A DNA stretch of 64,000 nt, from assembly GCF_034702125.1 (NCBI RefSeq), contig NC_085866.1, positions 13,099,064 through 13,163,063 on the forward strand. Reading direction: 5' to 3'. Shown here in pieces: positions 34,186 through 44,177 of the stretch. This DNA comes from Engraulis encrasicolus (taxonomy: Eukaryota > Chordata > Actinopteri > Clupeiformes > Engraulidae). The position numbers and the translations under genes are program-made. Within the stretch, counting starts at the first letter, position 1. Each line of letters begins with the position of its first letter. Under the pieces are notes generated by a model. It had not been told where the DNA came from and did not search any database. It saw only the letters and a program-made list of their open reading frames with translations.

Positions 34186-34392
34186 ATGACGGGTGAACGC
34201 CCCTTTAGGAGACCTTCGGTTAGGAGACCTTCGGAGTCCTGAGGTTGAGAATCAATGAAGTCCCCTTAGCGCTGTAGATGGCGGTAGCGCACGTCTTGCG
34301 CAAACACCTTAAAAAGAGAAGAAGAAGTAGGGGACAACGCCCCCTTAGGAGACCCAACTTGAGCACACGCTTTTGCGTTGAGTGGGCGTGGT
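34186..34392. repeat. Dispersed module, copy 2
   Basis: Second copy of the module at 32711, with CCCCTTTAGGAGACCTTCGG, a GGCGGTAGCGCACGTCTTGC segment and CAACGCCCCCTTAGGAGACC. It continues into TTTGCGTTGAGTGGGC, matching the sequence on the far side of the MITE in copy 1. Confidence 0.8.
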
Positions 34393-35050
34393 TTGCGATA
34401 TCTTTGTTTGATTCAGTATTTTTGCCTATAGTCTACTTGAACGGCAACATACTCCAAATGTCACCCCAAAAGTTAGGGCTGTGTCTGCTAATACTGCATA
34501 AGCTTCAGAGGGGGCAAAAAAGTATAAGTACTTTTGTGGAGTAATTGTAACAGTAGCACATGGCATTACATAGTTGTTACACCATTTACACCATTGTACC
34601 TAATGAGATAGATAGACTCTGTTGTTACTGAAAACCTAACAACGACCCACCACAAACTGGATCCAACCAATGCAGAGTTAGTTGATCACAAGACAGTAGC
34701 TACACAGGTGGCCTATAGGCCGTAGGGTGACAGCCCTTTTCGTTCAACCTCGCTCCACAGCTTCCGAACAGCAGGTCCCTTAGATGATGAAACGACCAAA
34801 GCTATGTTCAACTTACCGTGAAATGTCCGCTTCATGTAATCGTGCACGTATACTTAAACGGTGACATTTTAGTAAGAAATCTTACCCTCTGTAGGGAATG
34901 ACGATTTTTACGTCACTGGACACCATGTGACCGTTTTAAACCAATCACGTAGCCGATTTACGGCGAAAAAGTGGCAAGCCGTTTGAAAAACTGAAAATAA
35001 TGACAAGCTGACCTACCTATAAGAATCTCCCAAAATACCCTTTTGAAGAG
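34393..35050. other. Intergenic stretch without recognised feature
   Basis: No exon or repeat terminus recognised. The next bases start a tandem duplication. Confidence 0.5.
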
Positions 35051-35053
35051 GGT

Positions 35054-35625
35054 ATATAATAACAATTATCAAAAATAATACTCGTGCCAACATTTCTGGA
35101 TTGGGACAAATTCTAAATAAATAATAAATAATGCTTTATTTACTGAACAAAGCATAATTATGCTATTGACATTTCATACTGTGGATTTGAGCAATTAATG
35201 GAAACAATTGCAATAAGTAGGCTATAGATAACCCAGACTATTGATAACCCTCTAAGTGATTGTAACTCCAAACAGTGCTTTGTTTATAGCACCAACAACT
35301 ATTGTGCAAGTGGATGATAAGGTTACCTTTTCATGTTCACATATAATAACAATTATCAAAAATAATACTCATGCATATATCTCTGGATTGGGATAAGTTC
35401 TAAATAAATCATAAACAGTGCTTTATTTACAGCACAAGGCACAATTTTGCAATTGACATTTCATACTGTGGTTTTGAGCAATTAATGGAAACAATTACAA
35501 TAAGTAGGCTATAGATAACCCAGGCTATTGATAACCCTCTAAGTGATTGTAACAGTGCTTTGTTTATAGCACCAACAACTATTATGCAAGTGGATGATAA
35601 GGTTACCTTTTCATATTCACATTAA
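35054..35625. repeat. Tandem duplication, two units of about 287 bp
   Basis: Unit 1 (35054-35340) and unit 2 (35341-about 35625) both start ATATAATAACAATTATC and end with a TGGATGATAAGGTTACC segment. They differ by scattered substitutions and small indels. An undetermined base (n) follows at 35686. Confidence 0.9.
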
Positions 35626-36439
35626 TACATCATGGAAATAATCTAATGATCAATGATAAGGACCATTCAGGTATTCATGTATTCANTAATAACTATACAA
35701 CAAATAAAAAAATCAAAACAAGTGGCATACACATGAACCGGCATTTTCATGAACTGTGTGAAAGCATCCAGGTACACATCTTTTGCGCATGCCACAGCAA
35801 ATGACTTCAGTGAGATTGAAGTTTACTGCAGTTGGGGGCCATGGGAATGACATGCCAGGACTGTGACTAAGCAGCCTCTTCAAAAGCAAAGCTGCTGTGT
35901 AAAGTGTCCGTGTCTCCTCTGCTGTGGTTGGTTGCTTTGACTTCCTCCTTTCTGTGTCGCTGTCTGTCTGGCTCATTTCGCTGGACTGAGTCGTCTCCGC
36001 ACCTGATGGTAACAAGTCCAAGACTGCATTCGTCGACAAGTTCTCAGCAAAAACCAGTTCAGATGTGTTGCGTTTGGCGGGGGTGTGGAACACTAGCTGA
36101 GGAAAATCACGACTGAGCCTCTTCTTCAATATATCCTGTCTGTAAACACAAATCAACAAAAAAAGAGGCATATCAGTACAAGCATAGTGGGGCTTCATGT
36201 AGTCGCTGATATGCAATAGCCACCCTCACACATTAACTCGGAGTGAATAAATAATATTGGTGGAGTTTACTTGCTATGCAACAGATATAATACCAAGTAT
36301 TCCCAAGGGAAGCACATACTGTAACGAACATCACACTATCAAGAATACTGCCATCCTCCTTATTTCAAAATATTACAAGTACAGTATGTGCCGATGACAA
36401 GCAGAGTGTTAGAGAATAATTTCAGTCAATTTCAACATG

Positions 36440-36745
36440 CAGTTGTAATGCTCACACTACCCTGGACGTGTCAGTACTAGAGATTTTTTTTTCTTCTTCT
36501 TCAGCCTTTTCCGAGATTCTGGTCATTGTAATGAGGGCAGCGCTTTGTTTACATTTCAAAAAACATTTTTATTTATTCCCAAAAACATCCAAAAGGTTAT
36601 ACAACATCAGCCGACAACTAGCAAACAGCGACACCCTTTAAATATTTGGAGTAGGCCTATGTTGTAAACAATGTAAACAAATGCTGCCCCCATTAGAATA
36701 GCTCATATCTCGGAAAGGGCTGAGCCGAAAAATGTTGGCTCATCC
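36440..36745. mobile_element. Foldback MITE, copy 1
   Basis: CAGCCTTTTCCGAGATTCTG (36504) is inverted as CTCGGAAAGGGCTG (ending 36722). Arms extend about 50 bp with good pairing. A related element lies inverted at 59405-59705. It sits in the intron between exons B and C of the unnamed gene. Confidence 0.75.
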
Positions 36746-37900
36746 TCAGCACCTCTTGGTTGATCAGTAGCCTTTAGCGGATTACCCTCTCGCAGAATAA
36801 CTTGTAGCTCAGATCAAATGTTGGCCCAATCCTTACAAAAATATAGAAGAAGATGTGTGTTGTGAGAGCTTTCTTTGTGAGATCCATGTTGTGAGAACAA
36901 ACTGTCTCAATCATATGACACACATTGTACTGTGTTTCTATATAAAATTAAAATTGACTTACTGTTCTTTCTCTGCTCTGACAGACTCACTCAAAAACCT
37001 TGTGTACTCTCTGTAGCAACTTCTGTGGTACTGCACCTCCAGAGCCACACAGTCTCTGTCCTTGATGTGAATGAGGATGCTCTTGGCTTCCTTTACTTCA
37101 GCTGCTTCCTGCAACTTGCCTTGTACAAAAGAAAAGAAAAAAGAATGAATAAATAGACAGGCAAACAATTAGACATTTTTCCTGGTGGAGTGGTATTGTA
37201 AAAAAAAAAAAATGGCGATGGGTGTTGCACCCCCCAAAAAAGCATTCCGTAGCCTCTTACTGCAGTGCAGATGGGGTTGCCAGCGGGCTTATTCACTATT
37301 TGCGGAAAACTACATCATAACAACATTGCTATGACAGTGCAGAGTAACAGATTAAGACATACATATTAAAATTTTGGTGACAGTAAGGTTATAACATAGG
37401 TGCTGTGCTAAGGGGTTAAGCACACAGATGTACAGCACAGCCAGGACACACCTCTTGAGCCTGGTCACTGAGGCTGCCCAGGGACAGAAGCGGAAAAATC
37501 CCAAGTGTACAAGTGAGAGAGGGGGGCAGTGGGGGGTAGGGGAATGGCACGGGGGATGGGATGGCAGAAGCAGTGTCTTAACCAGACAGGCCATCAGGCT
37601 GAGGAGCCACATTTCTGAACAGATATTCAGAGTCATATCAACATCAGGCATGCTTTGACATCCATATAAACATACCCTATCCTATTTAAGACAAAGTGTG
37701 ATTCATTTAAACATCTAAAACCTAAAACACTGGGGGTACTATAGGCATGGGGATGTTTTGCAGGCTATTGGAATGTAATTTCACACCCACACACATAACA
37801 CATTATGCCAATTCACACGTGCATTCATATTAGAATTAGACAAAAAAAACAATGATTGTGCAGCAGTGTGGGCTAGATAGTCAGTCAACTTCTACTAACA

Positions 37901-37902
<2 letters not shown>

Positions 37903-37956
<54 letters not shown>
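37903..37956. repeat. (TG)n microsatellite
   Basis: TG repeat of about 53 bp in the intron after exon A of the unnamed gene. Confidence 0.95.
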
Positions 37957-37957
<1 letters not shown>

Positions 37958-38378
37958 TTTGGGGGATGGGATGCATTCGCATAGACTGTGTGGTGGGGGT
38001 GAGAGTAATCTTACCTGCGGTTAAAGTCTGTGTTTTCGTTCTCTTTGACGTCTGCCACTCGCGACGATAAATTTGCTGTCTTTCTTGCAAATCATGCAGA
38101 CAGCAGAATGAACGGGGCCAGAGCTCGTGATGGCCAAGCTTGATCTGGATCGCAGTTTCCTGGTCGGAGTGGTGGTCACAGCCGATAAAGCGGAGGTAGC
38201 CTGGCTAGTTCGGGGGTCTTGTTGGCCATCTCCCCTCTCTGCCTCTCGCAAGACACGCCGTGTGACTCGTTCAATTTCCCGCTTGTCAATAAACCTCAAG
38301 TAGCATGTGGGATGGAGAGCCGCATCCTCGGGAATTTCGTCAAACTCCAACTCAATACATTGCTTAAAATGTTGCTAC

Positions 38379-40610
38379 GTCTCTGCACTCACCCTTCAAT
38401 TCTAGCCGCTGCCGAAAATTTCGATATGTATTCCACCGTATATTGGTGAAATTCTGTGTTTCTTCATGCTTGACCGAAGATATATGCATGTAACACAACT
38501 TGCGTTTCGAAGATGTCTTTTTTTTTGTACATTTTCGGTCGAGATTTCGTCTTCCTCGGTACTAGATGATCGACCAGCTCCTTCGGTAGCTGCTACTTCC
38601 GTTTACTCCTCATCTCAGCTGACATAGCAGTTAGCTGATTCGTTCCTTCTGATGACGCTTCAACCGTGGCACCTCTCGAGGCGAAAAGTATTATTACGCC
38701 GGCCGAATATCTACATACGCCTCGGAGACAGTAGTTCGTCATTACACGTTGCGAATTTGAATAGCCTTGCAGTGCGGACTATTCCGAACAGAGGTTTTAA
38801 ATCCTCTATATAAGTCTTTCTTTTTTATGAACTGAATGTCTGTTTGTTCGGAGGCTGTGGAGCGAAGTTCGGTTTCTGAAGCACTTTTCGAGGGTCACCT
38901 TCCGGCCTAGGCCTACTGGTTACTCAGAGAAGTTACTTGTGTTGGAAGGAAACTGTGTTTCTTTCTTTTTTTAACTTTACTTTCACTTTAGACACCTCTG
39001 ATAGGCTTGCACAACAAAAATGACATGCCTCTTCAGGTAGGTGACATGTCAATGAGCAATACCTGCATGTTGAAATTGGCCAAAATTCTCCTATAGGCCT
39101 AAGCCCTGGAGAGGGGGCTAATAGCCCAAAGTTGCTGACTCTCTGTATCTTGTTCAACCGTGAACAGCATTTACGTCTAAATAAAAAGCAAGAAAGAGAG
39201 TGCATTTAAGAATGTATTTCTTACCTCACATCCTTTTCACCTTTGTTTGGCCCCTCATCTTCGGGGCCCCTCTATCTTTGTTGTTCACTCCACCCACACC
39301 TATGGAGACAATAACTTTGGCATTACCGTGTTATTTTTCTGAAACACTGTTGCCTCAATTCTGTTAAATCTATGGAGGTGTTGATATTTGAATTAACATA
39401 GGCTAGCCTTTGGCCCTACATTACCTGACAGTGTAGGCCTTCAAACTTTGCGTGTGCGCCAATAGAACAACTCCAAACCCTTTCTCTAGTCTAGTATATG
39501 TAATGGACTTGTTAGACAATGTTTCAAAAGGACCCTGCAGTTTGTCTCTAAATTGAACATTGGTTCTCGCATGGTGAGCATTTGCGCACATTTCCCAGTT
39601 GTTGTTACCTCCTATTACGTCAGAACCTGAGTCAGAAGGGCTCGCTAGCAAACGTAGCCAACTAGTGGTGGTAGCTGGTGTAGGTTAGCAGCAATCGTAC
39701 ATTGGCTAGCTTGGTTCTTCACAGGGCATTCAGACTGGGACTCCCAACGGAGTTCGCTCCCGGACGTGCGGTCCCCGGTGTTTCTATCACTCCCGGACTT
39801 GCGGTCCCCACCCGATTATATCTCACGTATTATCATATATATACACACTGCCACCTGATTATATCACACGTATTCACCATATTATGTATTGACACACGTA
39901 TTTTTTCTTAACACCACTTATTTTTTTCTCCAGTGGTAAGAATACAGTGGTAAGAATAACACTACTGGATAAGACGAAGCGGATGACGGAGTCTTTTCTA
40001 CATGCAGTTATAGAAAGAAATGACGGCGGAGTCAAATAAATGAAGCTTGTAAAAGTTAGCAATATTGTTAACGCTTGTTGTTCGCTCTCTTCTACATGCA
40101 GTTATAGAAAGTTATAGGACTTATAGAAATGAAGCTCTGCGGTAAAAGTTAGCAACGGAAACGGAAAGCGGGTACAATTATCGGAAACGGAAAGCAACCA
40201 AGCGACCAAAACAAAAGCCAATGCCATTTTCCAACCTCACGTGTAATAGTATAGTAGGTATATAAGTATAGTAGGCCTACTGCTATATATGATAATTTAA
40301 CCATAAAGTATTTAACCCCCTCCAATTCCACCCTTGCCAGGAGACTAGTCTAGTCAATAGGGCCTATAGGGGGTCCACGCGTTGTGGCCACTCATTTCTT
40401 TAACCATTAAGTAAAACTTTTGAAAAATAATGCAAAGATGACAGTAATTGCAAGCATTTACGACTTAATACATTCCTCGACTTCGGGTGACTACCATACA
40501 TGCTGTCATTAACATCAAAACATCCCTGCAACCTTTTAGGGCTAAGCTTATGCTTAGTCATGGTTGATGCCAAAAGCACACAATATTAGCAAACTTGACC
40601 CTCACAAAAC
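38379..40610. other. Intergenic stretch
   Basis: 38480-38900 may be the promoter side of the unnamed minus-strand gene. 39760-39910 and 39940-40170 hold short local duplications (GGACTTGCGGTCCCC-type; CTACATGCAGTTATAGAAAG twice). No conserved gene is seen, although TAMM41 would be expected here by mammalian synteny. Confidence 0.5.
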
Positions 40611-40640
40611 AATTTTGTAATTTCAATCAAAAACATTTAA

Positions 40641-41921
40641 AAGGGCATGTCCAGGAATATTGGCACCCCTCCTTCAAGGGTTAATTGCACACTATTAGAC
40701 AGCAATGGCAGCATCTGAAGGTTTTGGTTTTCATCAATGACTGTGTTCTTTCATTTTACAACCAATCCACTGTGCATTTGGTTGTGTTCTTTGGGTTTTT
40801 GTCTTTCTGGAGTGCACATGATGTTCAACTCAAACCAAGTGTTCTTGCCATGGTTACACATTTTACTGTAAATGATGATTACCTGTCATGTCATGATGCC
40901 TGTCATGATACCTGTGATACGGTCAAATCCTCCAATACCTGATGCAACAATGGGGTGACATAATATTATGGATCGGACACCATGCTTGCTTTTTGGTAGG
41001 GTGTCCTTTTCCTTAAAGACTTTCTTGCAGAGTATGCAAACATGCTGTTTGTGTGAGTCACTGAAAAACTGTGCTATTGCTTCATCTGACCTTAAAACAT
41101 TCTTAAAAGGGCTGTGCTAGGCCTGTATTTTTTCATACAGCCGTCAGGTGTTTTCCCTGTTATGACTTTTATTAAGCAATGTGGTCTGCCTTGCTCTCCA
41201 ACCAAAAGGCACTACTTTTGTGTAGTGTTTAACACGGGGTGCTTATTGAAAAAAACTACCCAGAACAGTTCAAAGTTGACCGTCAGGTCTGTAGATGTTA
41301 GTCCCTGTGTTTTTTCATTATTTGCACCGACTTCCAAAGACTTTTATCATAATATCTTCCTCTACCCCCCACATCCAAGGATGTTCTTTACAGCTCCATG
41401 TTTGGCATATTTCTGAATAACACAACACAGTGTAGAAAATGGTTTACCAAGGTCTTTTGAGATGATCTTTTATTATTTGGAGGTCTTGTTTTTGTAAATA
41501 ATAGTATTTGTGGTGTCCTCAGGCAGCTCCTCTGTCTTCAGATTGGTGAAAGACACACAAGATGTAACAGGTGGCTAATTTAAACACAATATCATAATTC
41601 CTTAGCCTAATTCATGTTCTATGGGCAAAAGCAATTAGTCAAAAGTGATTCCCATTTGCGATTTACCATAATTGAGTCAAATTAGGTTTCCAAAATGGTA
41701 TCCAGTAAAGGGTGCCAATACCAGTGATCCTGGGAACTTTACCATCTTCAATTATTTCCCTCTCATAGTTTAGTATTTAATGCTGTTGATATTTTTTATA
41801 TTTAGTTTCAACCACAAGCTATCTATAGAAAAATCATGGTTGACCATATTATTTGTTTTCTGGAGATATGTCCCATAATGTACTTAAACTTCAAGGGTGC
41901 CAATAGTACCTGGCGGCACTG
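40641..41921 (-). mobile_element. Tc1/mariner-like relic
   Basis: Inner terminal motifs AATATTGGCACCC (left) and GGGTGCCAATAGTA (right) are inverted. The right end CACTG is followed by TA. On the minus strand the interior still reads RSDEAIAQFFSDSHKQHV and KVFKEKDTLPKSKHG, both recalling Tc1-type transposase. Stops and frameshifts are frequent, so it is inactive. Confidence 0.65.
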
Positions 41922-41926
41922 TACGT

Positions 41927-42168
41927 AGAACATTATTACTCTGTGTGTACAAAACTTCTGGCAGATTTTTCAGTAAGTATCAGATGTACGTTAGAACATT
42001 ATTACTCTGGTGTGTGGGGCCTGTGCTCTGCTCCAAAAGCACACAATATTAGCAAACTTGACCCTCCCAAAACTTCTGGCAGATTTTTCAGTAGTATCAG
42101 ATGTACGAAGAACATTATTACTCTGTGTGTGTCTAAGGGTGTGTGGGGCCTGTGCTCTGCTCTGGCCG
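41927..42168. repeat. Local direct repeats right of the Tc1 relic
   Basis: AGAACATTATTACTCTG occurs three times (41927, 41994, 42110) and AAAACTTCTGGCAGATTTTT twice (41951, 42069). The segment AAAAGCACACAATATTAGCA at 42036 also occurs at 40571, left of the Tc1 relic. Confidence 0.85.
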
Positions 42169-43082
42169 GGGTAATACCATGCCAGGGCAGCCGGGCATGG
42201 CCAAAAAATTACCTTAAAATGACTAGGAATAGTGATATTTCATAAATGTTTTGACCATGTCATATTATAATTATTATATCTGCTTGATGGGTAAGTGATA
42301 TGTACAATTTCATATGAAAGAAGTTCACTAGAATTGTGTGGTTTTGTAATATTTGGGATGCATGGATTTCACATCCATAACACAAATTTCTCCTTGAGTC
42401 TGCATGAAATACAAAATATTCAAAACAAAGGTATAGTTATGTTCAACCAAGACTCCTTTATCAAATGCATATCCATATCAAATGCAAACCCACCCCGTGA
42501 CTTCTCCAATATGGAAGGTCTTTAAATAGATATGATATTGCAGTAGCCTATTGCTACCTTAGTCAAGATACTGACTGACCTAGGTAGGAATAGGATAGAC
42601 GGCCTATTTGCAGGCCTGCCTTTTCTGCCGTTTCTTAAATACAATGCATATAATGTAAAAAAAAAAAAAAAAAAAAAAACATGCAGACAAATGTAATGCT
42701 AGAAAGATTAGGTGATCAGTAACATAATAGTATAAATATTATAGGAAAGGGTTTTGATCATTATTAGTCTATTATGTGTTGATATTATTGTTACCAGGGA
42801 TGGGCAAAGATACAGATAAAAGTATTTCAAAACACTAGGCCTAATGCAAAATACCCAGCACTGTAACTGTTAGAAATAATCTACAAGATACAGTTACTGC
42901 CGTGCATCTTGTATCTTATTTCTAACCGTTTCATAATTACTTGGAAATTTTTCTAGCGGTTTCATGACTACACAGTTAATGTTGTGTACTTATAGGTTGT
43001 TTTAATGCTGGGTAGGCCTACTTCGCATTGAATTTGGGAAATACTTTTAGATGTATCTTTGCCCATCCCTGATTACTAGGCC
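42169..43082. other. Intergenic stretch
   Basis: Contains a poly-A run of about 23 (42657-42679). No gene recognised. Confidence 0.5.
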
Positions 43083-43290
43083 TACAACTTCAACTTCAAC
43101 TTTTCAACTTTATTGTCCCCAGAAGGGGCGATTAGGTGTGCAGCAAGTCATAAGCACATATAGACAGCAACAAAAGATAGGCTACCACAGGACAGACATA
43201 AAGTGCAGTGGTCAATAAAAGGTTAAAATGACCATAAATACAACAACTACAGTTACTACTACTACATCGTACCACCAAACCAGAGGCATG
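43083..43290 (-). mobile_element. LINE 3' tail relic, reverse oriented
   Basis: AACTTCAACTTCAACTTTTC followed by AACTTTATTGTCCCC is the reversed tail of a fish non-LTR element with its short terminal repeats. Confidence 0.5.
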
Positions 43291-43549
43291 GCGAACTCTG
43301 GAGTATCTGCAGAGACAGTTCAGATACCTTCCTATCAAAATCTCTGGTATCTGTGGTGTGACGTTTACTGACCGGAAACGGAAAGAGGATGTATCCACCA
43401 CTTACATTTGAAACGTAACGACAAAGTCAATTCATAGCCTAATGATCATATTGTAGGTGTATTTGAAACAATCTGGCGCTAATTATATGTGAAATACACT
43501 TGTACGTAACAAAAAACTAACATCAACAAGATAACTGGCTCCGTAATAT

Positions 43550-44095
43550 GGCGGTGGTACCGCTAGTCTGGCTAGTGGGAGCGAGATGAAATGGGAGTGT
43601 AATGAGATGGGAGCCCCAGTCTGGGAATCCTTCACAGCGGGCTGTGAAAACTGGCGCGTCTCCTTGTTTTAAACACGTTGTTTAGCTAACGTGTCGTGAA
43701 TTTTAATCGGTTAAACATATAACACAAGTTATCCATACGTTTCGTCAAACTACTTTCGTTCCCAGATTTGGAATACACCGACTCATCGCATTACCACGCC
43801 GTTTTGTTTAGTTGGTTTGCTGGTTAGCATTAGCCCCATGTAAGCAAAAGTTCGCCGTTATTCGCAAAGAAGTGCTAGGAACTATTGGTAGCTCTTTTAG
43901 CTAAGTTGCTACGTCGACAAAGTAAGCTTCGATAGCTCATCGCTTATTATGCATTAAACGCTCGTCTGATAAAGACTTGACAGTTGTCGGCGAAGCCAAG
44001 GACAAGAAATAACCTAATAGCTGACCAACTAGTGGAAGTAGAAGCTAGTTTGGTTAGTCTTTTGAAGTTAGCTAGCTGGTTAGCTAACTAGCTAA
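43550..44095 (+). promoter_or_regulatory. vgll4: vgll4 upstream region and 5' UTR
   Basis: Sequence between the last repeat and the vgll4 start codon. No TATA box is evident. The GTTAGCTAACTAGCTAAATG context leads into the first ATG. The transcription start is not determinable. Confidence 0.35.
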
Positions 44096-44177
44096 ATGCT
44101 TATCACGAGAATGGACCTATTGAACTATCAGTACTTGGACAAAATGAACAATAACATTGGGAGACTACATTACGAAG
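44096..44177 (+). CDS. vgll4: vgll4 exon 1
   Basis: ATG at 44096-44098 opens MLITRMDLLNYQYLDKMNNN and then IGRLHYE. A second ATG (44111) is in frame, but the first matches the mammalian MLFMKMDLLNYQ start. Donor GTAAGT at 44178; phase 1. Confidence 0.93.

Larger units (their letters stand above)
35713..38378 (-). pseudogene. Truncated three-exon gene of an unnamed fish family
   Basis: Three segments join at splice sites in phase. Exon A (about 38378 to 38015) encodes ELEFDEIPEDAALHPTCYLR, then a basic Ser/Thr-rich linker and CMICKKDSKF, ending at donor GTAAGA. Exon B (37119-36963) encodes GKLQEAAEVKEAKSILIHIK, then RDCVALEVQYHRSCYREYT, ending at GTAAGT. Exon C (36139-35713) encodes QDILKKRLSRDFPQLVFHTP, then SGAETTQSSEMSQTD and SPGMSFPWPPTAV. 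The CxxC, the YHRSCY and the FPWPPTAV blocks recall a repetitive, functionally unassigned fish protein family often near transposons. That is memory, not a search. Exon A needs a frame change after CMICKKDSKF to reach its donor frame, and the long C-terminal part is absent, so it is probably a broken copy. A further upstream exon ending GTGAGT near 38395-38470 is possible. Confidence 0.55.
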
